Shown: in pieces, positions 44,509 to 52,323 of the stretch | Numbering within the stretch: position 1 is the stretch's first letter | Layout of the letters: each line of letters begins with the position of its first letter | Assembly: GCF_000765215.1 (NCBI RefSeq) | Contig: NZ_JPJE01000006.1 | Coordinates: 62,001-126,000 of the forward strand | Direction of reading: 5' to 3' | From: Eubacterium sp. ER2 | Lineage (GTDB): Bacteria > Bacillota > Clostridia > Lachnospirales > Lachnospiraceae | Length of the DNA stretch: 64,000 nt | The notes under the pieces: generated by a model | What the model saw: the letters and a program-made list of their open reading frames with translations, nothing else | Told to the model about the DNA's origin: nothing | Database searches by the model: none | Position numbers and translations under genes: made by a program

Positions 44509-46009
44509 AAAGTTCAGAAATCATGTGTCCGTGGTAGCGGAGCGAGTGGGGGCCGGAACCTACGCCCTTCTGGCAGTCCTGGCGGGCATCTTTATACAGA
44601 ACGCGGACGAGCTGCTGGATGTGGGCGGCTCTCTTCTGGCGGACAGAAGGGCCCTTTTGTACCTTCTCATCTGTCTCGGCCTTCTGCTTGTCAGCATCGG
44701 AAAGACCTGGTGGACCTGGTCGAAAACATGGATCTCCATCCAGGATCAGGCCATTGTCATTGAGAAGCGCACGGTCAACGGCTCGGAACATGTCATCGGC
44801 ATTAAAAATATCTCCAACATCAACCTGGAGCAGAACCTCTTTGAGATGCTCATGGGCACCTGCAAGGTCAAGATGGACACAGGGAGCCTCTCCACCGCCA
44901 ACAGCACAGATGTGACCATTGTCCTGAAAAAGGCGAAGGCGGAGGCCTTTAAGGACAAAGTGGAGTCTCTCCTGAGAGGGGAGGATGCGGCAGCTGCGCC
45001 GCGGGAAGTCCAGGAGGAGACCTACGACTTCCGGGCCGGCTCCGGGGACATTATCCGCCACGGCGTCTGCTCCATGAGCGTACTGTCCATCGTAGTCGTG
45101 ATCCTGGGCCTTGTGGGCGCTGTGGTTATGGCGGCGGAGGCGCTGGGGCAGGAGAACGCCCTGGACTCCCTCCTTCGGTCCGCGGTGAGCCTTCTGGCAG
45201 CCATCGCCATCATCCTGTCCGCCGTGTGGGACATTGTGAAGGACTTTGTGCGGTATCTGGATTTCCGCGTGAAGCGGCAGCGGGACCGGATCTGTATCCG
45301 ATACGGCGTGCTGAAGAAGGTGGAGTACACCATTCCCGTGGATATGATACAGGCGCTGAAGCTCCGCCAGACGCTGATCGCCCGCCTTCTGGGGAAATAT
45401 ATGGTGGAGATCGTGAATGTGGGCATGGGGGACGACAAGGCGGAGAAAAACTCCTTTCTCATTCTCTACAGTTCGGAGAAGGAGGTATATGAGAGGCTGC
45501 GGGTCATTTTGCCGGAGTTTGCTGCTATCGCGGCCCGGCAGGTGCAAAGGCAGCCCCGTTCCGCCTGGGCTGCCTGGCTCTGTCCCCTCTTCCTGTATGA
45601 GGGATGTGTGGCAGCGGCAGGAGCGCTGGCTCTTCTGTGGATGCCGGACTATATTCCGGCGGCGTACATGCAGCTGTACCATGTGGCGGCGGCAGCAGGC
45701 CTTATCCTCCTCGCGGCGGCGGGTCCGGCTGTCCTGGCTCTGCGCTATCTCACATCCGGTCTTATCATGAGCGACGGATTTGTCAAGGCCGTCTCAGGTT
45801 GCTTTGGGCGCAGAGTGGTGGCGGTGCGGTATGCGAATGTGCAGTACGTGACCCTGGAGCAGAATTTCATCGCCCGGGCCTGCGGCATATGCAAGGGGAC
45901 ACTCCACCTTCTGGCGGGGGCAGAGAACATGGCCCACGGGCTCCCCTATTTTGATGTCCGGCGGGCGGATCAGATGAGGGAGAAGATGTGCGGAGGGACC
46001 GAAGATTAA
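44495..46009 (+). CDS. Multi-domain bacterial PH protein (YdbT-like)
   Basis: A 504-aa membrane protein with repeated units of two membrane helices followed by a bPH2 domain: KNISNINLEQNLFEMLMGTCKV, then IPVDMIQALKLRQTLIARLLGKYMVEIV, then YANVQYVTLEQNFIARACGIC. Three such units can be drawn, as in YdbT. ATG 44495 is chosen because the upstream extension overlaps the previous gene more deeply without a ribosome binding site. It likely forms a complex with the preceding protein. Confidence 0.75.
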   Translation: MEENKKFRNHVSVVAERVGAGTYALLAVLAGIFIQNADELLDVGGSLLADRRALLYLLICLGLLLVSIGKTWWTWSKTWISIQDQAIVIEKRTVNGSEHVIGIKNISNINLEQNLFEMLMGTCKVKMDTGSLSTANSTDVTIVLKKAKAEAFKDKVESLLRGEDAAAAPREVQEETYDFRAGSGDIIRHGVCSMSVLSIVVVILGLVGAVVMAAEALGQENALDSLLRSAVSLLAAIAIILSAVWDIVKDFVRYLDFRVKRQRDRICIRYGVLKKVEYTIPVDMIQALKLRQTLIARLLGKYMVEIVNVGMGDDKAEKNSFLILYSSEKEVYERLRVILPEFAAIAARQVQRQPRSAWAAWLCPLFLYEGCVAAAGALALLWMPDYIPAAYMQLYHVAAAAGLILLAAAGPAVLALRYLTSGLIMSDGFVKAVSGCFGRRVVAVRYANVQYVTLEQNFIARACGICKGTLHLLAGAENMAHGLPYFDVRRADQMREKMCGGTED

Positions 46010-46043
46010 TAGATTTCATCTATAAGTGTATTTTCAAAATCAA

Positions 46044-46073
46044 TTGGCAATTATGCTCCGAAATTACTATACT
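46044..46073 (+). promoter_or_regulatory. Promoter of the PrdA-like gene
   Basis: TTGGCA (46044-46049), 18-nt spacer, TATACT (46068-46073); TAGGAGGT lies before the gene. Confidence 0.6.
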
Positions 46074-46106
46074 TAGAGATAGAAAAAACATTAGGAGGTA
46101 ATGGAA

Positions 46107-46529
46107 ATGTCAATTACAGCGGAAACCGCAAAACAGCATGAAAATGATCCAGCAGTGCTTTGCTGCAGGGCGGAGGCAGGGATCACCATTGAGGCCGCAA
46201 ACCTTGAAGATCCTGCCATTTTTGATGAGCTGGTTGACTCCGGACTGCTGTCTCTGGACGGCTGCCTGAAGATCAAACAGGTACTTGGCGCAAAGCTGAC
46301 CAAGACAAGCGACTCCTTATGTCCTCTTACACCTGACAATGTGGAAGGATACAAGGATGACAACGGCGAGGAAGAAACGCCGCAGGAGGAGACAGCTGAA
46401 GAGACGTCAGCAGCACCGGCAGTGGAGGCAGCTGCCAGCGTGCAGGGAGCAGTTACGACCATCAAGAGCGGTAAGGTTGTAATCTCTATCAAGGAAGGAA
46501 AGGATATCTATCTGGAGCTTCCTATCTAA
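46107..46529 (+). CDS. Orphan PrdA/PrdD N-terminal-domain-like protein
   Basis: A 140-aa protein. SITAETAKQHENDPAVLCCRAEAG, IEAANLEDPAIFDELVDSGLL, GAKLTKTSDSL and PLTPDNVEG closely resemble the start of the D-proline reductase proprotein PrdA (and its relative PrdD), and the end (KVVISIKEGKDIYLELPI) resembles the short beta segment that follows in PrdA. The pyruvoyl-forming cleavage site and catalytic part are absent. An Ala/Glu-rich linker (residues ~90-115) joins the two parts. It has its own promoter, ribosome binding site and stop, so it is a real gene rather than a broken one by those criteria. No other prd genes are in the window. Role unknown. Confidence 0.6.
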   Translation: MSITAETAKQHENDPAVLCCRAEAGITIEAANLEDPAIFDELVDSGLLSLDGCLKIKQVLGAKLTKTSDSLCPLTPDNVEGYKDDNGEEETPQEETAEETSAAPAVEAAASVQGAVTTIKSGKVVISIKEGKDIYLELPI

Positions 46530-46637
46530 TCCAGCCAGAAAGCCGGCAGAGAAAAATGGGGTGAAATGATCTGCCGCAGGCCCGCATATCCGAATTGTTT
46601 TTTGTTGCTATGGAATGATAAATAAGGCATATAAAAA

Positions 46638-46661
46638 GGCGGCTCCCTTTCGGGAACCGCC
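46638..46661 (-). terminator. Terminator of hsp20
   Basis: A 10-bp stem with one mismatch (46638-46647 with 46652-46661), loop 4 nt. Read on the minus strand it ends in TTTTTAT. Confidence 0.75.
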
Positions 46662-46695
46662 CATTCCATTTCCGGGGAAATGATCCTCCGGAAAA

Positions 46696-47157
46696 TTATC
46701 CTTCAATGGCAATGTAGTCATTTTTTTCAACAGCCTTTGCGTCCTTCTTCGGAACAGTCAGCTTCAGGATACCGTCCTCATATTTGGCTTTGATCTCATC
46801 CTGAGTTACGCCCTCGCCCACATAGAAGCTTCTGCTCATGGCACCTGCGTAACGCTCCTTGCGGATGTATTTGCCTTTCTTATCCTTCTCGTCCTTGTCA
46901 AGGCCCTTGGCAGCGGAGATGGTAAGGTATCCGTTCTCCAGCTTGGCATTGATCTCGTCCTTCTTAAATCCAGGCAGGTCAATGTCTACCTCATAGGTGT
47001 CATCGGTCTCCTTTACATCGGTCTTCATCATATTTTTAGCATGTTTTCCATATAACGGGTTCTTCTTTCCAAAGAAGTATTTGTCAAAATCATCGTCGAA
47101 TGGGAAGTCCATCCAGTCATCAAATAAGTTTTCTCCAAAAATACTAGGCATCATCAT
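46696..47157 (-). CDS. hsp20: Small heat shock protein, Hsp20/alpha-crystallin family
   Basis: A 153-aa chaperone that holds unfolded proteins. The alpha-crystallin domain (residues ~40-145) shows TDVKETDDTYEVDIDLPGFKKDEINAKLENGYLTISA, then YVGEGVTQDEIKAKYEDGILKLTVPK; the GILKLTVPK motif is the family signature. The leader holds a CIRCE element, so HrcA probably represses it. Confidence 0.93.
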   Translation of the reverse strand: MMMPSIFGENLFDDWMDFPFDDDFDKYFFGKKNPLYGKHAKNMMKTDVKETDDTYEVDIDLPGFKKDEINAKLENGYLTISAAKGLDKDEKDKKGKYIRKERYAGAMSRSFYVGEGVTQDEIKAKYEDGILKLTVPKKDAKAVEKNDYIAIEG

Positions 47158-47305
47158 AAGTCATATCTCCTTTCAAAAGATCATATGTTGTAAGTTGTTA
47201 GCACTGTCGGAGAAATCCGAGGTGTTGTGTTCCCTGAACATCGGAGACGTTCTGTTCTTCCGGAGCGCTGCTCCTTTTTGAACCCCTTTCCTTTGTTCTA
47301 GTTGT

Positions 47306-47334
47306 ACTATAACACTTATTACTAGCACTGTCAA
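47306..47334 (-). promoter_or_regulatory. Promoter of hsp20
   Basis: On the minus strand, TTGACA (47334-47329), 17-nt spacer, TATAGT (47311-47306). The -35 box lies inside the CIRCE operator. A ~150-nt leader follows and carries an additional TTAGCACTG half-site (47198-47206). Confidence 0.75.
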
Positions 47335-47348
47335 TAGGTGAGTGCTAA
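47322..47348. promoter_or_regulatory. CIRCE element (HrcA operator)
   Basis: CTAGCACTG (47322-47330), 9-nt spacer, GAGTGCTAA (47340-47348). The right half is a perfect CIRCE half-site and the left matches 7 of 9. It overlaps the hsp20 -35 box. Confidence 0.85.
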
Positions 47349-47469
47349 TTTTTTTAAAAAATTTTTGACCTTTTTTGCAAAGGTACATCTGTTTACACCT
47401 CCTGTGCCCATTTTACCCCTCATATGGCGCGGCAGGCAATCTACTGGCAGGAGAGTTGCGCCTTTTGCC

Positions 47470-48486
47470 TCAGTTTGCATCAAGCTGGTAGCCGCTCGGA
47501 TCCATGGAGAACTCCGCGCTGGAGAGGAACTGCGCGTTCTGCTTCTCCACATCGGACAGGACAGACTCGCTGAAGTCCTCCGGGGAGACAGTCCCGCTGT
47601 ACCAGCTCTGGCCGTTGAAATAATCCTGAAGCTCACGGGAATGGAACATCCGTCCGTGGCGCGCGTAAATCTCATTTTTGGCATAGTTGATCTCCTTCAG
47701 GGACAGGCCGCTTAAGTCCTTTTCCGTGAGAAGCCGGGTGCTGCTCTGTGGAAGAATGTAACCGCCGCTGGCAGAAATAGAAGAGGAGGCAGAGTCGTCT
47801 TCGGATCCCATCTGACTCTTCTCGTAAGCTGTGATCAGATCCTTCCCGTCCCCGTCGGAAATCTCATAGGGCATGATGTACAGCTCATTGCTGTCAATGT
47901 ACATCTGTCCGTCAACCCGGATCTTCTGGTTGGAGCTGAGCTCATCCAGCATGCCCTCCGGGAGCAGGGAGTCATCGATGGAGGCCCTGTCTATATCCTC
48001 CAGAAGGATCTCCGTCCCATCCGAATTTCTCCCGTAAAAGGAAAGCCCGTCATCCCAGCGGAGGAGCTTCTGGTTCCCCGCTGCGCTCCTGACATACCCC
48101 TCCAGGCGGAGCTGGCCTCCGGTAGTCAGGTTGAAATCCGCGTCAGAGGGATCTGGCTTCTCCTCTGTCTCCGGGTCAGCCCCGTCCTCAGCTTCCGTGT
48201 CATTTTCCGCGGCATCCTCTGTCTTTGCAGTCTGGCCGCCTTTGGAGGAGCTGTCCCCGGGAGTGCGTGTGAAGAAAAATACCGCTCCGGCTATGGCGAG
48301 CACCAGCACCGCCGCGGCGGCCGCTATCAGCAGGGGCATTTTTTTCTTTCCCCGGGGTTTTTGTTCCTCCGGGTCCTCCGGAAAATCGAGGGAGGGATCC
48401 AGGGGCATGTCGTCCAGCCTTTCGCCGCACTCAGCGCAGAAGGTGGAGGCGTCGGGGGTCTCTTGACCGCAGTAAGGGCATTTCAT
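47470..48486 (-). CDS. Zinc-ribbon, membrane-anchored YARHG-domain protein
   Basis: A 338-aa protein. An N-terminal zinc ribbon (CPYCGQ...FCAECGE) is followed by one membrane helix (residues ~50-70), an acidic linker (75-115), an extracellular beta-rich region and a C-terminal YARHG domain (EIYARHGRMFHSRELQDYF, WYSG). Such proteins occur in Firmicutes with unknown, possibly envelope-linked, roles. The ribbon would be cytoplasmic. It is transcribed toward hsp20, with the CIRCE region between. Confidence 0.8.
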   Translation of the reverse strand: MKCPYCGQETPDASTFCAECGERLDDMPLDPSLDFPEDPEEQKPRGKKKMPLLIAAAAAVLVLAIAGAVFFFTRTPGDSSSKGGQTAKTEDAAENDTEAEDGADPETEEKPDPSDADFNLTTGGQLRLEGYVRSAAGNQKLLRWDDGLSFYGRNSDGTEILLEDIDRASIDDSLLPEGMLDELSSNQKIRVDGQMYIDSNELYIMPYEISDGDGKDLITAYEKSQMGSEDDSASSSISASGGYILPQSSTRLLTEKDLSGLSLKEINYAKNEIYARHGRMFHSRELQDYFNGQSWYSGTVSPEDFSESVLSDVEKQNAQFLSSAEFSMDPSGYQLDAN

Positions 48487-48621
48487 GGCAGTGTCCGTCC
48501 TTTCATAGATTTTTCTTGATTTACAGTCTCCTGGTAAAGATACTTTGATTATACATTTTGCGCTAAGATCCGTCCATAAAAACCTTTACACAGCCTGCCC
48601 GTCCCCGTCCCGGTCAGTGCT

Positions 48622-49290
48622 TTACGCGCTCTGCTCATCCTCCAGCTTCCATCTGGCCAGCACCTTGCCGAACTGTCTGGCGATGAGCCCCACCATGACG
48701 GCCGCGGCCACGGTTCCCTCCCGGACGCCCTGAAGGCGGCCGGTAAAGCTGATGGATAAGATACAGGCAATGATGACGAGAATCACGTCAAAGCCCACCT
48801 TCATGTAGCCGAATTTGAGCGAGGGGATTGCCCTGCAGATGGCCAGCACCACCCCTTCTCCGGCCAGCACTACCACGCCGGCCTTCACCTCCAGGCTGAC
48901 GCCGGCAGCCACCAGCAGGATACCGATGAGGCAGACGATCCACTGCTGCCAGTATGTATGGCAGGAGATGCCCTGCACGGCCCACACGCCGAAGTCCGTC
49001 AGATAGCCGAAGAAAAAGGCCACCGGGAGCTGCATGAGCTGGATGGGATGATAGTTCCTCCGCAGGATCAGGATCTGCAGGAGGATAAAGAAGCAGTGCA
49101 TGACGATGGTGGCTGTCCCCACAGTTAGGGGAGAGAAAAGGCTGACCACATAGGGTACGCTTGATATGGGAGAAGTGCCAAGGCTCGCTTTGATGGAGAA
49201 GGCCACGCCGAAGGCCATGATGGCCAGGCCTGCAAGAAGGAGCAGATAGCGCTTCAGAATGTAGATAGTTAGTCTGTTCAATGTTGTCAT
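48622..49290 (-). CDS. YczE/DUF6198-like membrane protein
   Basis: A 222-aa protein with five to six membrane helices. IMAFGVAFSIKASLGTSPISSVPYV and GVSLEVKAGVVVLAGEGVVLAI echo the two-repeat pattern of YczE-like proteins (compare 7885-8514). It lies downstream of a ~265-nt divergent region. Function unknown. Confidence 0.75.
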   Translation of the reverse strand: MTTLNRLTIYILKRYLLLLAGLAIMAFGVAFSIKASLGTSPISSVPYVVSLFSPLTVGTATIVMHCFFILLQILILRRNYHPIQLMQLPVAFFFGYLTDFGVWAVQGISCHTYWQQWIVCLIGILLVAAGVSLEVKAGVVVLAGEGVVLAICRAIPSLKFGYMKVGFDVILVIIACILSISFTGRLQGVREGTVAAAVMVGLIARQFGKVLARWKLEDEQSA

Positions 49291-49494
49291 TCCTTTCTGA
49301 AAATACAGCGCCGATGACGGGCGCCTGGATGTCTGTCAGCCAAAGCCGCACTTTTGCCGACGTCTCTATTATAACACTTTCAGACAAAACTGTATCCTGC
49401 AATATGCCGGTGCAAAATATGCCGGTGCGGATCAGTGTGGCGGAGGAAAGAGTGTAATAAACGAAAATAAAAACAACAATTATCAGATAAATAA

Positions 49495-49523
49495 TTGACT
49501 AATACAGAAAAAGGAACTACAAT
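49495..49523 (+). promoter_or_regulatory. Promoter of the small-protein/HAD operon
   Basis: TTGACT (49495-49500), 17-nt spacer, TACAAT (49518-49523). The rest of the 49291-49554 gap is AT-rich, with a repeated ATGCCGGTGC near 49400-49430 and no clear gene. Confidence 0.65.
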
Positions 49524-49554
49524 TATAGCAAAGACAAGAAGGGAGGCGGAAGCT

Positions 49555-49815
49555 ATGACGAGAGAAATTCTTTTGATCATTCTTTTTGCGGCAGCGCTGG
49601 TTGCGGTGTGCTGGATGCTCACAGAATACTGGCTTGGCACAAGAAGCCTTGGGATGAACGGAGAGATCGGAAGACTCCGTTTTGGAAGCCGGACAGCCTT
49701 TCTCCTCGCTCATTTCTGGAGGAGAGTGGACGAGGCAAAGGATATCCCCGATGAACCGCTGAAGCGGGAAATGGGACTGGCTGACAACGGTCTTCCGTCC
49801 CGGGAAAAACGATGA
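49555..49815 (+). CDS. Small single-span membrane protein
   Basis: An 86-aa protein. One hydrophobic helix (residues ~4-23) is followed by a basic cytoplasmic tail (SRTAFLLAHFWRRVDEAKD). ATG 49555 follows GGGAGGCGGAAG; an upstream frame lacks a ribosome binding site. It is the first of three closely spaced genes ending with a HAD phosphatase. No known family recognised. Confidence 0.6.
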   Translation: MTREILLIILFAAALVAVCWMLTEYWLGTRSLGMNGEIGRLRFGSRTAFLLAHFWRRVDEAKDIPDEPLKREMGLADNGLPSREKR

Positions 49816-49834
49816 GCGAAGGAGAGACGCTGTT

Positions 49835-49996
49835 ATGACAGAAGAACTGATCCGTGAACTGAAACACGTAAAAAACGCACTTGTGAACAAGGAAATGAAA
49901 GGGGAAGCCTGGGAGGAGAAGCAGGAGATGATCCAGAAGCTGGAGGATGTCACCAGCTATCTGAAGGATGCCCTGGGACAGGGGATTGAATTCTGA
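49835..49996 (+). CDS. 53-aa helical protein
   Basis: A short gene, ATG 49835 to TGA 49996, with GAAGGAGAG upstream. The product (MTEELIRELKHVKNALV...) is a charged helix pair ending in LKDALGQGIEF. Its stop overlaps the next start (TGATG), which supports real translation. No known family recognised. Confidence 0.6.
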   Translation: MTEELIRELKHVKNALVNKEMKGEAWEEKQEMIQKLEDVTSYLKDALGQGIEF

Positions 49997-50685
49997 TGGG
50001 CGCCGAAAGGCCGGGGAGTATAGAAGCCCTGGTGTTTGACATGGACGGACTTCTGTTTGACTCAGAACGAGTTGTGCAGCGAACCTGGAACATGGCCGGA
50101 GAGGAGCTGGGAGCAGGACAGGTGGGAGAGCAGATCTACCACACTCTGGGCATGAACCTGAAGAGCAGGACGGAATTTTTTCACAGGGTCTTTGGCCCGG
50201 ACTTTCCCATGGAGGAATTCGCCGAGAGGACGAGAAGGTATTACAGGCAGATCGAGGAGACAGAGGGCGTGCCCCTGAAGCCGGGAGTCCGGGAGCTCCT
50301 CTCCTATGGAAAGGAGAACGGATACAGAATGGCGGTGGCCACCTCCTCCAGGAGGGAGCACTCCACCTACATGCTGAAGCGGGGCGGGATCTACTCCTTT
50401 TTCGACGGATTTATGTTCGGCGATATGGTGGAGAACGCCAAGCCCGACCCGGAGATCTACCGGAAGGCCTGCAGCCTTTTGGGCACAGCGCCGGAGCGGG
50501 GCATGGCTCTGGAGGACTCCCCCAACGGCATCCGGTCCGCATCCGCCGCCGGCATGGCGGCAGTCATGGTGCCGGATCTGGTGCAGCCGGATGAGGAGCT
50601 AAAGAGGCTGGCTTTCCGGGTGTGCCAGGACCTGACGGAAGTGATAGGGATCCTGGAAGGACTGAAGCCGCAGGCGAAGACCTGA
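49996..50685 (+). CDS. HAD-superfamily phosphatase (beta-phosphoglucomutase-like)
   Basis: A 229-aa HAD hydrolase of subfamily IA. VFDMDGLLFDSERV (nucleophile and acid Asp), AVATSSRREHS, and NAKPDPEIYRKA with MALEDSPNGIRSA are the four motifs; a helical cap lies between residues ~20 and 90. Likely a phosphosugar or nucleotide phosphatase; substrate not visible. Start overlaps the 53-aa gene stop. Confidence 0.85.
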   Translation: MGAERPGSIEALVFDMDGLLFDSERVVQRTWNMAGEELGAGQVGEQIYHTLGMNLKSRTEFFHRVFGPDFPMEEFAERTRRYYRQIEETEGVPLKPGVRELLSYGKENGYRMAVATSSRREHSTYMLKRGGIYSFFDGFMFGDMVENAKPDPEIYRKACSLLGTAPERGMALEDSPNGIRSASAAGMAAVMVPDLVQPDEELKRLAFRVCQDLTEVIGILEGLKPQAKT

Positions 50686-50703
50686 AAGAGCGGGAAAAAG
50701 CGA

Positions 50704-50730
50704 GACAAAATAAGACAAAATGGGACAAAA
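50704..50730 (+). repeat. Three GACAAAA copies at a 10-nt period
   Basis: GACAAAA occurs at 50704-50710, 50714-50720 and 50724-50730 with 3-nt gaps, between the HAD gene and the terminator. The helical-turn spacing is notable but may be chance. Confidence 0.5.
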
Positions 50731-50731
50731 G

Positions 50732-50774
50732 AAAAGCATGGGCAGCAGAAGAGATACTTCCTGTCCATGCTTTT
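50732..50774. terminator. Bidirectional terminator, HAD gene / nagB
   Basis: A 14-bp stem with one G-U pair (50732-50745 with 50761-50774), flanked by A-rich and T-rich runs suited to both directions. Confidence 0.85.
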
Positions 50775-50814
50775 TCTGTTTGTCAGAGGACCGTGAACCG
50801 GTCGGTCTGCCTTT

Positions 50815-51552
50815 TTATTTCAGCTTTGGCATTTTTGAGAGAGCGGCCTCGTCAGCTACCAGAGTCACATCGTTGTGCATCTGAAGGATGGAAGCCGGAA
50901 CCGCGGGAGTGACCGGACCAAAGAAGGCGTCCCTTACGATATCCGCTTTTCCCTCTCCGTTTACGACTACAAGAATCTTCCTGGCCTGCATGATGGTCTT
51001 GATGCCCATTGTGTAGGCCTGACGGGGAACATCGTCGGCGGAGGCGAAGAAGCGCTTGTTTGCCTCGATGGTGCTCTCCTGGAGATCCACGCAGTGGGTC
51101 TCCTTCTCGAAGGCCTCTCCTGGCTCGTTGAAGCCGATGTGCCCGTTGTGGCCCAGGCCAAGGAGCTGCAGGTCCACGCCGCCCAGAGACTGGATCAGCC
51201 TCTCGTAGCGGGCGCACTCCTTGTCGCTGTCAGGCTCTGTGCCGTCCGGAAGATGGGTGTTTTCCGGAAGAATGTTTACGTGGTCGAAAAGATTGTGGTG
51301 CATGAAATAGTAGTAGCTCTGATCGTTATCCTTGGAGAGCCCCTTGTACTCGTCCAGATTTACGGTGGTGACTGCGGAGAAGTCGAGATCCCCCTTTTTG
51401 TACCAGTCCACCAGCTGCTCGTATGTGCCGATGGGAGTGGACCCTGTGGCAAGTCCCAGCACGCAGTCTGGCTTCATGATGATCTGAGCGGAAATGATAT
51501 TTGCCGCCTTGCGGCTCATGTCGCGGTAGTCGGTAGCTTTGTAGATTTTCAT
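50815..51552 (-). CDS. nagB: Glucosamine-6-phosphate deaminase
   Basis: A 245-aa enzyme that turns glucosamine-6-phosphate into fructose-6-phosphate and ammonia. GLATGSTPIGTYEQL (phosphate loop), VTTVNLDEYKGLS (catalytic Asp), LGLGHNGHIGFNEPG (catalytic His and Glu) and TMGIKTIMQARKI are all typical. ATG 51552 follows GAGGAGG; the longer frame is unnecessary. Monocistronic between two terminator-like regions; nagA is not nearby. Confidence 0.95.
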   Translation of the reverse strand: MKIYKATDYRDMSRKAANIISAQIIMKPDCVLGLATGSTPIGTYEQLVDWYKKGDLDFSAVTTVNLDEYKGLSKDNDQSYYYFMHHNLFDHVNILPENTHLPDGTEPDSDKECARYERLIQSLGGVDLQLLGLGHNGHIGFNEPGEAFEKETHCVDLQESTIEANKRFFASADDVPRQAYTMGIKTIMQARKILVVVNGEGKADIVRDAFFGPVTPAVPASILQMHNDVTLVADEAALSKMPKLK

Positions 51553-51607
51553 TTGGATAAACCTCCTCAAAACATATTTTCTTTTCTATGGATGTGAAAT
51601 CAATCTT

Positions 51608-52213
51608 TCAGACAAGAACAGCCTCCGTAAAATACTCCGGCATGTGGAAGGAGGGCACCGGAGATGTGATGGGGGCGTAGGCGGCGTAGTGTTCGATGTC
51701 CGCCGACTCTGAGATCTTGTAAAAATTGCAGAAAAAGGTGCTTCCCGCCTTCAGCTCCAGGGGACCGTACACGCGCTCCAGCACGGTCAGGGGGATGCGG
51801 AAGTGGGCGCTCCAGCTGTCTTCCCCGATCGTGGCCCGGACCTGGAACTTGGCGGCCTCCTCTTTGGAAAAATAGGACCGGTAGGTCCGGGAGGGGCCGT
51901 ATGCGGCCAGAAGAGCGCCGTTTGCGTTGATCTCAAAATTCAGGTATGTACCGGGGGCATCGTCCTTCCTGGAAAACAGCAGGAAGGCCTCCATGGCGCT
52001 GTCCCGATAGACCGGATCCAGGTAGGACTGAAAGGTCCTTCTGGGGTTTCTCTCCTCGCATACCATGCGCACATAAAATCCATCCCCCGGCACGAACCCG
52101 ATATAGAAGTAGGTGCGGGGAATGGAGGATGTGCCCCACAAAAGGTGAGTGATCTCACAGGGGGCGACTGTATTCAGTTCTTCTTTGTCCTTTAATATCT
52201 TTACATTCATCAT
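51608..52213 (-). CDS. CBM9-like carbohydrate-binding-fold protein
   Basis: A 201-aa protein with no signal peptide. The pattern of short beta strands with TYFYIGFVPGDGFYVRMVCEE, DDAPGTYLNFEINANGALLAAYG and SWSAHFRIPLTVLERV resembles family 9 carbohydrate-binding modules/DOMON-like sandwiches. As a free-standing cytoplasmic protein its role is unclear; a sugar or heme-like ligand is possible. It is upstream of nagB in the same direction (~55-nt gap). Confidence 0.6.
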   Translation of the reverse strand: MMNVKILKDKEELNTVAPCEITHLLWGTSSIPRTYFYIGFVPGDGFYVRMVCEERNPRRTFQSYLDPVYRDSAMEAFLLFSRKDDAPGTYLNFEINANGALLAAYGPSRTYRSYFSKEEAAKFQVRATIGEDSWSAHFRIPLTVLERVYGPLELKAGSTFFCNFYKISESADIEHYAAYAPITSPVPSFHMPEYFTEAVLV

Positions 52214-52323
52214 GGTTCCAATGTAGCAGACAAAGGAGAGAAAAACAACAGCTTAAAAAAGAAAAATATGAAAGTGCAAAAAAAACAGTTTATTGTGCTA
52301 TAGCATCCCCGAAGACCCGGAAC

